DNA from: Turritopsis dohrnii
Taxonomy: Eukaryota; Cnidaria; Hydrozoa; Anthoathecata; Oceaniidae
Direction: 5' to 3'
Assembly (NCBI GenBank): GCA_027922465.2
Contig: BQMF02000589.1
Coordinates: forward strand, 62,001-126,000
Length of the DNA stretch: 64,000 nt
The notes under the pieces are model-generated. The model saw only the letters and a list, made by a program, of their open reading frames with translations, was not told where the DNA came from and ran no database searches. Positions 11,233 to 22,685 of this stretch are shown piece after piece. Each line of letters starts with the position of its first letter. Position 1 is the stretch's first letter. The position numbers and the translations under genes were made by a program.

Positions 11233-13205
11233 TCTACTTATACTAATCCGCAATCGTGCATACCACTTTTAATTTAGAGAGTGTTTTGTTTTTGTTTTTT
11301 TAATGGTCAAAATCTTCTTAATCGTGGTCATATAGCGGCAGTCCGGCCAGTGAAGAAACTCTTCCACTGCAATCCAACGATCATTTGTTTTGACACGTGA
11401 TCGTCTTTTCGCCGTTTTCATTGGTTGCCGAAATAGGAAAAACTATAGCGACAATGTTCGTTGATAAGAAATCCATTTTCATTAATCGTTTGACGAACGA
11501 ACAGGTCTGTACGAAGGTATTATTATAAAACGTTTATTGTTTAACTTTTTGCTTTTCTTTTGTTGTTTTTCTATTTTAGATTAATAAAAGAACGTAAGTA
11601 AATGTATTGACGTATTATTTATGTATGTATTATGTAAAATCATACTGAAATGTTTTTTATGTGGAAAACGAAAACGAACGAGTATACATCCAGCACATGT
11701 TTCTACGTTTTACTTTGTTTTAGTTTTCGTTTACTTTGTTTTAGTTATCAGATATGGCTATATAGAAAAAAGTGCAGTGAAGAAATACAGAAAAAATCAG
11801 ATTTTAATTTATCGTTTGACAAACAAACAACAGGTCTGTACGTGAAGGTATTATCATAAAACGTATATTGCTTAACTTTTACTGCTATTGTTCTATTTTA
11901 GATTAATAAAAGAACAGGTAACTTATGTATGTATTTAAATGTTTGTTTACGTTTTAGTTATGGCTATACAGAAGAAAGTGCAGTGAAGAAATCCAGAAAA
12001 AAATGATGTTCCTTTACACAGTAACGAATGGTTTTCATTTTAATTTAGTTTTGAAAGATTAATTAATTGAGTTTTGAAAAGATATATGAGTCAAAATAAT
12101 TCTATCATTTAGTATGTATCTTCGCTGGATGAAAACTGGATGCTGGATGAAAAGGAACGCGGAACGAACGAAATTTGTTTTGGTAACGCGCGCTGTAATT
12201 TACTTATTTACAAATCAATTAAAAATGGTTCTCATGGCTGTGGAAATGGGGGGAACATCAACCATGTCTGCCTTTTATTAGATTTTCCTGTACAATTTAA
12301 GATGCTTGGTACTTTGTCTATCTGCCTGTCTTTCAGCCAACTTTATGTCTTTTGTTTTTGTTTGCTTCAATATGGTTGCAATGAATATGATTATTTTAGC
12401 TGTTCTTCAACTGAAATCTTTTCTTAAGTGTATAAACCATTAAAGAAATGAAGCACATGGTTAAATTATGAAGTTGAGAGGGTTCTGTACAATGAAACTG
12501 TCCTACTATAAAGAAGCATTATTGGATGGATTTTTCTTCAGTTTATATTTTATCAAGTTTATGCATTATTTTGTGTTATGGTGGTGGTATATAATCGTTT
12601 ACATACTATATGCCTGGGCTGGGTGTATAAGTTTGACATTATGTTTTTATTTGTCACTTTTTATCTTCTGGGTAAATTTGTGTTTTTAGTTATTGTTTTT
12701 AGGATATGCGTACTTGAATTTCCTTTTTGTTTTTGGTTTCTTTTTGTTTTGTTTTTTATTTTCAATATTACAATTGAAATATTATTCTTTTAGGCAATAA
12801 TAAAAAAGCATAAAGAAATGAAACTCATGGTTTAAATCATGATGATTTTGGGAAGAACAGACTATATATATATAATTTCAAAATTCATTAATGATTACAG
12901 TCCAGAAGTAACTTTGGAACAAAAGAAAAAGTTGGAAGGTATCAATTTGTTTTGAATTAACATTTTGTAATGTTTGGTTTTGTGGTAAACAGTTCTGTGT
13001 TATATATTGCCACTTTTTTTACATTAAAATTACTTCTCTTCTGCGTATAAATATATATTCTGAGCCATGTTGCTATTTGTTTCTGTTTTTAATCTTCTGA
13101 ATGTAATAACGCATTAATGCCTGTAAAAAACTTTTACACAAGTGAAATTCTGCGACAGAACGCATACTGAACATGGGTGGCGAGCGACGCCGCCTTGGCG
13201 GCTAG
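11233..13205 (+). mobile_element. Non-autonomous Helitron, family II, 1,973 bp
   Basis: The 5' end TCTACTTATACTAATCCGC follows an A, and the 3' end is GCGAGCGACGCC, the GC hairpin and CTAG at 13202-13205. It shares the 3' terminus with family I but has a distinct 5' end. The interior includes repeated blocks with T-rich/AG splice-acceptor-like sites and GTAAG/GTATT donors (for example around 11515-11600), shared with the next copy. This suggests an exon-intron gene fragment captured before the family spread. No long coding frame remains. Confidence 0.8.
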
Positions 13206-15150
13206 TCTTATTATACTAATTCGCATTTGTGCATACCACTTTTATTTTAGAGAGTGATATATTTACTTTTTTTTTCACGGTCAAATCCTTCTTATTTTTT
13301 CCCTTTTCGTCGTAAAACCACGCAGATGTGAGAGCGTTTTTTTACGATTAGTATATGGGGAAGCCCCGCCGCTGATCACTTTCATTGGCTAATAAAGGAA
13401 AACTCTCAAAATGCGCTCATTTGATTGGCTGACAATTTCCAAAAATTTAGTTCGTAAATAACGGATTTCATTTCTTCGCTGTGAATTTGACGAAGAAACA
13501 CAGGTTTGTACACACACGAAGGTTTATTATTATAAAAGGTTTATTGTTAAACTTTAACTGCTATTGTATTTTAGATTAATAAAAGAACAGGAGTGCTACG
13601 TGCGTAAAGTGAGTTAGCTGTATTGATGTTTTTATCTGTTTACGATATAAAAGCAGTGTAGTGAAATGGTTTACGTCAGTGGAAAACAAAGAAGAAATGC
13701 GAGTGGAAGAATGTATCCAGCACATTTTCAGGGTTTCACTTATTTCGTTTTAGTTATCAAATAATGTGGCTATACAGAAGAAGTGCAGTAAAGTTTTTAA
13801 AAATTGGCTGCAGAAAAAACGATGTTTATTTACACGGGTAACGAATCGAATGGTTTTAATTTTAAGTTTGTTTTGAAAATATATCTTATTAATGTGTGAG
13901 TGTAAGAGTTAAAGTAATTCAATCGTTTAGGATGTAGAAGCTGAATGGAAACGAAGAGAAGATGAAGCAACGAAGACAAGGGGAGCGCAGTAAAAATTTG
14001 TTTTGGTAACGCTGCGCCATTAGTTAGCAAAGAAGATTTTATTTCCAGATCAATTAAAAATGGTTCTCATGACTGTGGAAATGGGGAACGTGTTATGCTG
14101 TCTTATCTCATCTCAACCATGTCTGCTTTTTATTAAATTTCCCTGTATATTTTATTGACGATGTTTGGTGCTTTGTCTCTCTGCCTGTCTGTCATTTATA
14201 TCTTTTGCTTTTGTTTGCTTCAATATGGTTGTTGCAGTAGTGTGGATTGTAGCTGTTCTTCACTGAAATCTTTTTCTTTTAGGTCAGAAAAGAAAAGGTG
14301 TATAACCATTAAAGAAATGAAGCAGATGGTTAAATTATGATGTTGTGAGGGATAGTTAAAAGTAGAATGGATTATGTATTTCAAAAATTCATTAATTATT
14401 GCTGTGATGTGATAGTGATATGTGCTACTACAAATAAGAAGCTGCTTCAAGCATTGCATTTGCATTGCTGGATGGATTCTTATATTTTGTGATGATTACA
14501 CATTATTTTACGTACTATGCCTGGGTACTATATAAGTTTCGCATTATGTTTTATTGTTGTTACTTTTTATCTTTTCGGTATTAAATTATGACTTTGGTAG
14601 GGCATTTCATTGTTTCAATTATTTTTATTATTTTGATTTTTGGCTGTGTATCCCACGTTAAAAGTCTTTATGTAGTTCAGCTCCAGTGTTGAGTGTTGAA
14701 CCCGTATTAACTTATAGCATTGGTTGATTTTATAGACTTTCCAATCAAAAGCTTTACAAATTCTGTCATTGAATTTGTGTTTTTAGCTAATTAATTATTT
14801 TTAAGATAAATGCGTACTAGAATTTTCTTTTTGGTTGCAGTCGAGTAATAACTTTGGAACAAAAGAAAAAGTTGGAAGGTATCAATTTGTTTTGAATTAA
14901 CATTTTGTAATGTTTGGTTTCGTATGTCTGGGTAAACAGTTCTGTGTTATATATTGCCATTTTTTTACATTAAAGTTACTTCTCTTCTGCGTATAAATAT
15001 ATTATTCTGAGCCATGTTGCTATTCGTTTCTGTTTTTAATCTTCTGAATGTAAGAAATGAATTAAAAAATTAATGCCTGTAGAAACTTTTACACGAGTTA
15101 AATTTTGCAACACAACGCATTCTGAACATGGGTGGCGAGCGACGCCGCCT
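13206..15150 (+). mobile_element. Non-autonomous Helitron, family II, 3' hairpin broken
   Basis: Starts TCTTATTATACTAATTCGC directly after the CTAG of the preceding copy. It is collinear with 11233-13205, including the segment GAACAAAAGAAAAAGTTGG near 14850. The 3' end stops inside the terminal hairpin: GCGACGCCGCCT is followed by unrelated GGGATG instead of the second hairpin arm and CTAG. The copy is therefore truncated or was cut by a later rearrangement. Confidence 0.8.
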
Positions 15151-15647
15151 GGGATGTTTTTGAGTTGCGATTCTATGATTTATTTTTTCGTCACGGGGCA
15201 CGTACACGGGAATGGTGGATTTGACCTAATGTTTTCAAAGTTATGTTCGGTAAAAAGTTTTTACCCGGGATACTAGTTGTACATATTAACTAATACAACT
15301 TTTGCGAGTGTTTTCTAATGAAGATGACACGAAAATCTTGTAGAATATTTTAGGTCCTCACAAGTAAACAATTTTTAGGCAAAAGTTGCAATTCAGTTTA
15401 TATGTCGTCGTTTGGTCAAAAAAGATATTAACAATTGTGTTTCCGAGATTCGCAGTAATGACTAATTATCATATCAAATAAAGATGCTTAAGTTTAGATA
15501 GGTAAAGTTGCAAACGAGCTTGCTATGGCGAGAACCAATGATTATTCATCCACATTCTTAGGATAACTAAATAAACTAGATAAAAAAGTGTCCACCTTAA
15601 ACACAAAGTCTTACAATGTCCTACTTTTTTGAAGATAAATATGCTTT
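15151..15647. other. No gene recognised
   Basis: AT-rich sequence between the truncated Helitron and the YR gene. I see no motif, repeat unit or RNA structure I can defend. Confidence 0.4.
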
Positions 15648-17150
15648 TCTCTCTGTTCTCACCTTAGATAATTATGTCTCCTCCCCATACGTTTGGGAAA
15701 GGCGCTTCACTTGATCTTCTTCCATAATTTTATCCAAACGATTCATACAAATTTTTTTAGAATGAGTTCCTTCAATTAAGTCACGGAAAATGGATCGAAT
15801 TTCATTTAAGTCAAATTCTGGAAATACAAGTCTTGTTTTCCGTGTCCTTCAGTATCGTCATTGTCATATTCCTCATTGGTGCCATCATCGTCAGCATCAT
15901 TTTCTTCAGGTTCGTAATCATCGTCATTGTTGTTTTCATTGGATTTTGATAGTTTTAGTAAACGGCAAATACCTATCATTATACCACTTATAAAACTGTT
16001 GCATGACCCAACAGGAAATTGACCCAATTCGGATTAACAAGAATAAACTCAACAGATCTTTCCCGAATCTCTGTTTATATATTGCGTTAATGCCCAGTTA
16101 TCAAATTTCGTTTCGTTTCTATGTATATTATTGATTTGCTAATTACCAAGTTATACTCACTTGTTATTTGCATTCCACAATAGGATAATTAAAAGCGATT
16201 GTCATCTTTAAAGCAAGGCCATACTTGGCTTAGCCGTAAAGTGATATTCAAACAGGAAATTTAGCTGAATGGACGAAAAGCCTTTCCGAAAAAATCGAAA
16301 AACTTTCTTACATGTTTACAAACAATACTTACTTTTTGATTTCCCTTTTAGTTCATCTCTGTCAATGAGGAATCGGATTTTGTCACGAAGATGGGAATCA
16401 TGTAGGGAGGCGAAAAAAGGACTTTCGTTTTTCTTTTCCCGAATGACGGTTATAAAAATCTTTCCTCTTTGTTTTTCTTCATGAAAATATTTTCTTATTG
16501 CTATATCTAAATCCTCTTCCGCATCTGGTTTCCTCAGTAATGACTGTAAAGATGAGCGCTAGTTTCACCAGCCTTTTTTGTTTTTTCCTGCAGGAAATAT
16601 ATCCTCGAGGCTGTTTCTTCTGAATGACACATTAAATTAGCCAGGTCCTTTTTTAGTTGCTTTTGTGTACTATGTATCTTAGATACAGCAGACTTCATCA
16701 CCAGGTTAGCACTTATTCTTGGTCGTACCTCAGAATGGCCTACTGCCTTGCCCCAAAACGAATTCATTTGAGCTGTTACGATCGGAGACGACATTTTCTT
16801 TCCACTCCAACTGATGAAAATGGGATCATCTTTCTTGTTTTCTACACCTTCTAGCTTGTTACGCATTAAATCAAAATAAATAACCATTTCTTTCTTAGAA
16901 GCTTTCATCTGCTGAATATAAGAGATTGTCAAAAAGGTCAACAAACAATATATTTCCATCCACAACTTACATTAACATCGTGAAGGTATTGGTTTCCCAG
17001 TTGGAAGACAAGTCCAACAAACCTCATAGCAAAGCCTTCCCGGGGAAAGGATTGCTGTCCATGTACTGTAGAAACGGGAAAATTTGCGGAGTGTAGCTTT
17101 TTGCGGAAGGGAGTTCATTTGGCAAGATCAAATATTGTCATCAAAATTCT
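15648..17150 (-). pseudogene. Crypton-like tyrosine recombinase gene, copy 2 (decayed)
   Basis: Minus-strand exons homologous, block by block, to the recombinase exon at 32638-34305. The main exon (about 16914-16556, after a TATATTCAG acceptor) has FISWSGKKMSSPIV, HSTQKQLKKDLANLMCHS and SRIYFLQEK, matching FVSWSGRKMTASMV, HSTAPNMKQDLSNMMCHS and KRSYFLQEK. The next block (about 16540-16345, ending at a GTAAG donor) and an acidic block (about 16000-15830) match its C-terminal regions, and a last exon after TTTCCAG (about 15820-15690) ends in a stop. The His and Tyr of box II are kept, but the catalytic Arg position reads LVMK instead of LVRK. A frame change occurs near 16550. Probably inactive. 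Confidence 0.7.
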
Positions 17151-17153
17151 AAC

Positions 17154-17566
17154 AGAGAGACATTGTTAACCGTAGAGTTGATATTCAAGAGGACATTAAA
17201 CGTTATCAGGATACTTTAAATTACGCTTCAAGCAAAGTTGATTATTCAGTTGGACAAGGTATTTACATGTTACCTAGTGACATGAATCTAAACATCAAGT
17301 CGGGGGTGTCTGGTTACAATAACAAAATTCTCATATCTAATGAGAACTTGAGCCTCGGAAGAAATAAAATGATTAATGTTATGCAAGAGCATCATATTTC
17401 AAACAAGGTGACTAGCTCCACAACACAAACAAAAAATAAAAGTTCACAAAAGGAAGTTCACCCAAGAGTGAGTCAAACAAATTCACTCCCATCTCACGAG
17501 GAAGAAAAAATTGCTTTGATTTTAGGGATAACCACGGTGTTTAGCATATGGTATATATTTCGATGA
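17154..17566 (+). CDS. C-terminal exon of a tail-anchored protein inside a repeated element
   Basis: An open frame of about 137 codons begins after a splice-acceptor-like TTCTAACAG. It runs through a polar, Ser/Thr/Lys-rich region to a hydrophobic C-terminal segment (IALILGITTVFSIWYIF) and stop. This looks like a C-terminal membrane anchor. I do not recognise the family. The last about 12 codons and the downstream sequence are repeated, diverged, at the right window edge on the opposite strand, where MMFSIWYVLF can be read. The ORF therefore belongs to a mobile or otherwise duplicated element, not simply a single-copy host gene. Confidence 0.45.
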
Positions 17567-18115
17567 TCAGCGCGTGTAGTGTGCAATTATAGTCGGCATT
17601 GTGGATACATGCTGACACTTCTAAGCCCTGACGTTTTGCTGAATTTCGATCGAAATGACGGTAACCTGAATGTCTCTATGGACCAGAGAAACCTGACAGT
17701 GATAAATCACCCAGACGCATTGCTAACCATTTCGCGATATATTCAACTCAACTGCGGAGAAGTGCGCACTCATGCAAGTTTCACAACCAGAAAATGAGAG
17801 ATCTACAACCGCCGAAGTATAAACTTTCTCTCAGACGAACTCCGTGGGGTTCGAACACACGACCTTGCGGGTGCAAGTTAATGTCCTTAACCACTAGACT
17901 ACGCTGACCTGTGTGTTATGAGTATTGTTAGCTCATTTATGTTATAAAGTGAAACTGCTACAAACCGCTTTTTACTACAATTGGGAATTTCCCTTGGACA
18001 TTTTTATGAGATGATATTTAATTGCTTAATAAGCGTTTGATTGACAGATGGTTTAATTATATAACAAAAACTGCTTACGTGTTGTTATTTGAAAATTTAG
18101 TTATGCAATAAAAAC
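17520..18115 (-). repeat. tRNA-like repeat element, copy 1
   Basis: Homologous in inverted orientation to 63410-64000. It contains a tRNA-like core on the minus strand (about 17905-17830): box A-like TAGTCTAGTGGTTAAGG and box B GTTCGAACC. The anticodon arm does not form a standard 7-base loop, so I call it tRNA-derived, not a tRNA gene. The core is antisense to the tail-anchor ORF that ends within the same repeat. Confidence 0.7.
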
Positions 18116-18940
18116 TTGCCATGTAATCAAAATAAAAATGGTATATATTCATAACAAAAGCTGTTTTCTTTCCAAAGATATGGCACAAAACAAACTCGCT
18201 CTCAATGCGGATGATGACAAAAGAATTATCGTCGATGGTATTGCTACATATGCAAGGGGTCATTACAGACACACAAATTAAAAAGGCAGAGGCAAAGACA
18301 ATTATTAACGTGAATCACATTTACAATTTATGTTTGACTTAGCGAAAATAATTGATAGGGATCTCGTTGATAATTAAGGTGAAAATCTAGAGATACAATT
18401 TGGCTTAGCGAAAATAATTAACAGGGATTCGCTTATAATTAAGGGATACACTTCTGTCCTATCATCGGCACTTTCCTATCTCTACCGGTAACTATGAATC
18501 GAATTTTTCGTTTGGTACAGAAAATGAAATGAACTTTTTAAGACAGATGACAGGTGAAAGTCAACTTCATTCAAGAACCTTCAAGAAATACTCGGCAAAC
18601 AATTGGCTCCATAGCAACAGTGTGCATCAAGTTTCTAATTATTTCTTCAACACGAAGTTGGGGCAACAGACCTCCTTAATATCGATATCCTAATTTTCGA
18701 TGTACGAATAAAGCGAAACCCAATAACGGGGACATCTGAAGATCGAAAAAAATTGGCTTCACTATATTTCGACAAGTATGTTTGGGTGTGTGTCAATAAA
18801 CCTTTTCAGTTTGTCCCACTTCATCTTGTATGACGCCATTATATTTTTCTTCTGATCGCAGCTGTATTATATCTTGTGAGGCTTTTCGTCAGCGATTTCA
18901 TTGATCCATAAAGTAACTTCAAATGACATATATATATATA
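18116..18940. other. AT-rich interval with a local 66-bp tandem duplication
   Basis: A two-copy repeat around 18335-18450 shares TTAGCGAAAATAATT followed by AGGGAT; it is about 66 bp apart. A (TA)n run precedes 18941. No gene recognised. Confidence 0.5.
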
Positions 18941-18989
18941 TATATATTAAAACAAAAAAAGTCAGTAAAACATGTGTTGTATATTAATA

Positions 18990-19700
18990 TTGTACAAAAA
19001 AAACACACAGAGTTTCACAATATTTCGATTTATTAAAAATCTTTGTCAAGTGTGTCCAGCTTTACAAACCCATCCTTTATATAGTGTACAAAATGTTTAA
19101 AAACAATGAAATACCTAGAGTGTAATAAAAATGAAAACATATAATTGGAGAAAATTAGTAGTTAAAAAGAGTGTGCGAGTGCGTGAAAATTGCGTATTGG
19201 TAAAGTGACAAAAAAAATGAATGGTCAATATGATATATACAATAAAAGCCATTAAAATAATCATAGTAATTTACAGGTTTCTTAAAAAAAGGAAGAAAGT
19301 GATATATTTATATATAGCAGCAGTGGGAATTATAGCAACAGTGATACTTTAAGTTAAATTAAATGAAATAATAATTGCACATTGACGTCGTTTGAATGGA
19401 ACACATAATAAATACACTTAACACTCCCTCTACTAGAGCGATAAGAAACAAAAACACATAAATACCATATACATCAAAAACGAGAATATATTTAGGTTAC
19501 TAACTAGCATAAATTGTCTAATAGTAAATGGGCCCTTACTCGCCAGGCTTTCGTGACCCATCGAGTCAAATCAATGACTCGCAAAAATAACTCGATCGTA
19601 ATTGGCCACAACGGGCAAGAAATGTAAATAGTAAAACTAAAGAAACGTAAATAATATTAAATTAATAACAAAAACAACGAATATAATATTGTACCCGAAT
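18990..19700 (-). other. PLE 3' untranslated region
   Basis: AT-rich non-coding sequence between the PLE stop and the 3' direct repeat. It ends with a hammerhead-like fold at 19003-19057. No second ORF seen. Confidence 0.6.
19003..19057 (-). ncRNA. Degenerate hammerhead-ribozyme-like motif in the PLE 3' end
   Basis: On the minus strand: a CACAC/GTGTG-type stem I, a core reading CTTGACAAA instead of CTGATGA, a GATTT/AAATC stem II, GAAA, and then ATAT followed by T. The last part gives a two-base-pair stem III with no loop, as in minimal PLE hammerheads. The core substitutions probably abolish cleavage. Confidence 0.4.
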
Positions 19701-22685
19701 TCATCCATAATCTATTGCCACATCGCGCTCATTGAGGCCATATGGGAGAAAAGTGTTTAATGTTTCCTGCCAAAAAGTTTCCCTACGCCTAATTGAGTTT
19801 AGATCCGTGGTCTTATCAATTAAAGTAAATTGCCAGTCCTCCAGACCATTATGGCCGTCCTGAGCAAAATGGGCGTGGAAAGATCTTTGCGGTACCTGTT
19901 TTCCATCAACGTGTCTCCGGAAGCAGCTCTTGTAGTTATTAAATCTCAATCGAAACTTTGGACCCGTACTACCCACATATTGAATGCCGCACGTTTTACA
20001 GGTGACCAAATATGTGACAAAGGTAGAATTACAGTTCATATTTTCAGGTCTTATCGCAAACTCCTTTCCACTTTTATCCGAGAACTTGCTTGTCTCCTGT
20101 ACAAACGCGCAAACTTCACAACGTTTTCCTCCACATCCTTTACTCTCACCTTTGCCTGACTCTACTTTTGGCAATTTTGCACGAACAAGAATATCCTTAA
20201 GACTCTTACCCCTTTTAAACCCTACAATTGGGATGTTTTGGAAAACTTTGTGATGTTCACCATTGTGGGTTAATAAAATATGTATATTAGAAAGTATATA
20301 TTTAAGTTTAGAATACGCAGGATGATACGTGATATTAAAAACAAGGTCAGGAGACTTTCTTTCCATAGGATTGCGGTACAAAAGGTCAGATCGGCTGAAT
20401 TTTCGAGCCTTCAATATTTGTTCACGTACCATCCTGTCATTATAGCCCCTTTTGTTAAGCCAATCTTCTAGTTGGTTGCATCTATGATCAAAAAACTCTG
20501 GTTCGGAGCAAATCCGATTTAACCTTAAGGCTTGACTGTAAGGAATCGAGCGTTTAGAGTGATAGGCGTGACAAGATGATGCAAGCAAGTATTGATGAGT
20601 ATCCGTTGGCTTAACAAAAAGGTCTGTGGCTAGCTTATTCCCCTGCCGAATGACTTTAACATCCAGAAAATCCACTGATTCTGCCGAATAATTTGCAGTG
20701 AATTTGATGGATGAGTGAAAGCTGTTAAGCTTATCAAGGAACTGCTTTAAACTCTCTTCCCCGTGTTCCCAAACCATAAAAATGTCATCTATGTAACGCC
20801 ACCACACAAGTGGTTTAAGTGTACATAAATCAAGAAATTGCCTTTCAATTTTGTCCATAAAAATAATCGCGTAAGGTGGTGCCATTTTAGTCCCAATAGC
20901 AGTTCCTTGTATTTGCTTAAAAAACCTTTCATTGTGCTCAAAAACATTGTTCTTTAGCACAATTTCTGTGAGTTCAACCAAACTCTCTGTAGAAATATGT
21001 TTGTCCTGCCTGGCATCTAGAGCTTGCCTAACAGCTTGAAGTCCTTCCCCATGGGGTATATTCGGATACAGACCAACGACATCAATTGTACAAAGTAAAT
21101 AATTTGAAGGTAAATCGTGTAGACCCTCTAGATTCCGTGAAAAATCATTGGTGTCTTTTATATAAGATTTGACCTGCCTGGAAAGAGGTTTAAGATGATA
21201 ATCAACAAACGCTGAAATATTTTCCGTAAAAAAACCAGAATTACTGATAACGGGACGTCCAGGAACATTATGAAGCCTTTTATGGATTTTTGGTAACATG
21301 TAAAAACGGCCTAGCTTAGGATTTTCAACCAAAAAATAGTCCAACGTTTCTTTGGAAATATCTCCCCTAGAATTTATCTTGCTAAGACTCTGCTTAATGG
21401 TTTTTATAAGGGGGCTGCTACAATCTCCAAAAATTTCTTCGTATGTGTTAATATCCCCAAGTTGCGAGCCGGCTTCCTGGAGGTAATCCTCCCTGTCCCA
21501 AACGACAACTGCCGAACCCTTATCAGCCTCCTTAATTATTATACTAGAATCGTCTTTTAAAGATTTCAAAGCCTGCCTTTCCTCTCTTGTTAAATTAGAA
21601 TAACCGAGTTTAGTATCAATGGCTAAAATTTCCTCCTCCAGGCGACTCAGGTACATTTCAATCGCTGCATCTTTACCTTTAGGATTAAATTTAGACTTAG
21701 GTCGAAAAGGATTAAATGTACCAGAGCTCTCTTCGTTTCGAAAGTGCCATTTAAGTCTAAGTTTGCGGCCGAAAATTTCAAGTTCTTCCTTAATTAAAGC
21801 TTTGTTGACAAAATTTGGAGTTGGAATAAACTTAAGGCCCTTCGAAAGCAATGAAATTTCAGCCTTTGATAATTGTTTCTTTGAAAGATTAAAAACGTTC
21901 GGGCTAACGAATGACCCCTTAAGCCTACTGCTGCTAACACCATCGTTAAAACATTCCTTATTTACGTTATTTACACTAACCAAATTTGCAGAATTTTCTA
22001 TATCTACATTATTTACATTATTATTTTCAGAATTAAAATCATCATATAAAATAGTTTTTTCACAAATAAAAGTTTCTTCCAACACCCCAGAGTGCCTTTT
22101 GTCAGTTTGCCCAATCGACGTTAAATACACCAAATTCTCAAAATCTTCAAACAATGTGACACAATGTTTCAATAAATCATTTTTGAATCTAAAGCAAGCC
22201 TTATGTTCTTCCATTCTCTTAAGCGCAGCGTTCCTATCAATATCAGAACCAATCAACTTACATATTTTCTTACGTTTTCTTTTCCAGCAATTTCTTTCCT
22301 CTTTATCCACGTGAATGTATAATTTGACAAGCCACTTCTCAAGTTCATCATTTTCCACGTTTTCAACGATTTCGACAATCTCTGACCAAAAACTTAATTC
22401 AAACTCGACCAACTTCTCATTAATCCCCATCAGTAGAGTATCTAGTAATTGTTGCTGCGTGGAATTAATAGTTTCTTCCCATGACGCCACTAGTTCTTTG
22501 GACACAAAAGAGATAAATGGCTTCTTATCGAGCTGCAGACCAGATGGATACACGCCAAACTGCTTGCAAGTTTCAAGAAACGACATATGAAAGTGATATG
22601 TTGTGCATTTTACTGCTGAACGAAAACAAGATCTAATACCCAATAAAGAATCTGTGTCTGTAAAGCTTCTGTTGACTGCTGACAT
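19701..22685 (-). CDS. Penelope-like retroelement polyprotein (RT + GIY-YIG endonuclease)
   Basis: 994 residues, open throughout. The N-terminal about 330 residues are charged and family-specific. RT motifs follow: EADKGSAVVVW, LPKIHK with GRPVIS, LCTIDVVGLYPNIP (motif A), TAIGTKMAPPYAIIFMD, and WWRYIDDIFMVW, the YIDD catalytic centre. After a CxC-type linker (GCGGKRCEVC), the C-terminal domain has YLVTCKTCGIQYVGSTG, the GIY-YIG core, and a later RRRETFWQ with the expected Arg and Glu. PLE proteins reverse-transcribe at nicked DNA and are relatives of telomerase. The start at 22685 is 3 bp from the 49-bp repeat. No disabling mutation is visible, so the element may be competent. Confidence 0.93.
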   Translation of the reverse strand: MSAVNRSFTDTDSLLGIRSCFRSAVKCTTYHFHMSFLETCKQFGVYPSGLQLDKKPFISFVSKELVASWEETINSTQQQLLDTLLMGINEKLVEFELSFWSEIVEIVENVENDELEKWLVKLYIHVDKEERNCWKRKRKKICKLIGSDIDRNAALKRMEEHKACFRFKNDLLKHCVTLFEDFENLVYLTSIGQTDKRHSGVLEETFICEKTILYDDFNSENNNVNNVDIENSANLVSVNNVNKECFNDGVSSSRLKGSFVSPNVFNLSKKQLSKAEISLLSKGLKFIPTPNFVNKALIKEELEIFGRKLRLKWHFRNEESSGTFNPFRPKSKFNPKGKDAAIEMYLSRLEEEILAIDTKLGYSNLTREERQALKSLKDDSSIIIKEADKGSAVVVWDREDYLQEAGSQLGDINTYEEIFGDCSSPLIKTIKQSLSKINSRGDISKETLDYFLVENPKLGRFYMLPKIHKRLHNVPGRPVISNSGFFTENISAFVDYHLKPLSRQVKSYIKDTNDFSRNLEGLHDLPSNYLLCTIDVVGLYPNIPHGEGLQAVRQALDARQDKHISTESLVELTEIVLKNNVFEHNERFFKQIQGTAIGTKMAPPYAIIFMDKIERQFLDLCTLKPLVWWRYIDDIFMVWEHGEESLKQFLDKLNSFHSSIKFTANYSAESVDFLDVKVIRQGNKLATDLFVKPTDTHQYLLASSCHAYHSKRSIPYSQALRLNRICSEPEFFDHRCNQLEDWLNKRGYNDRMVREQILKARKFSRSDLLYRNPMERKSPDLVFNITYHPAYSKLKYILSNIHILLTHNGEHHKVFQNIPIVGFKRGKSLKDILVRAKLPKVESGKGESKGCGGKRCEVCAFVQETSKFSDKSGKEFAIRPENMNCNSTFVTYLVTCKTCGIQYVGSTGPKFRLRFNNYKSCFRRHVDGKQVPQRSFHAHFAQDGHNGLEDWQFTLIDKTTDLNSIRRRETFWQETLNTFLPYGLNERDVAIDYG

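Noticed and set aside
12140..12793. Small hydrophobic proteins in the Helitron interior
   Set aside because: Aromatic/Leu-rich translations of T-rich sequence, not conserved as frames in the sister copy at 13206-15150.
13206..15150. Complete Helitron with its own terminator
   Set aside because: The second hairpin arm and CTAG are absent; the sequence changes inside the hairpin, so the copy is recorded as truncated.
21619..22590. Plus-strand ORFs of 231 and 91 codons
   Set aside because: Antisense to the PLE polyprotein N-terminus; Ser/Leu-rich shadow translations.
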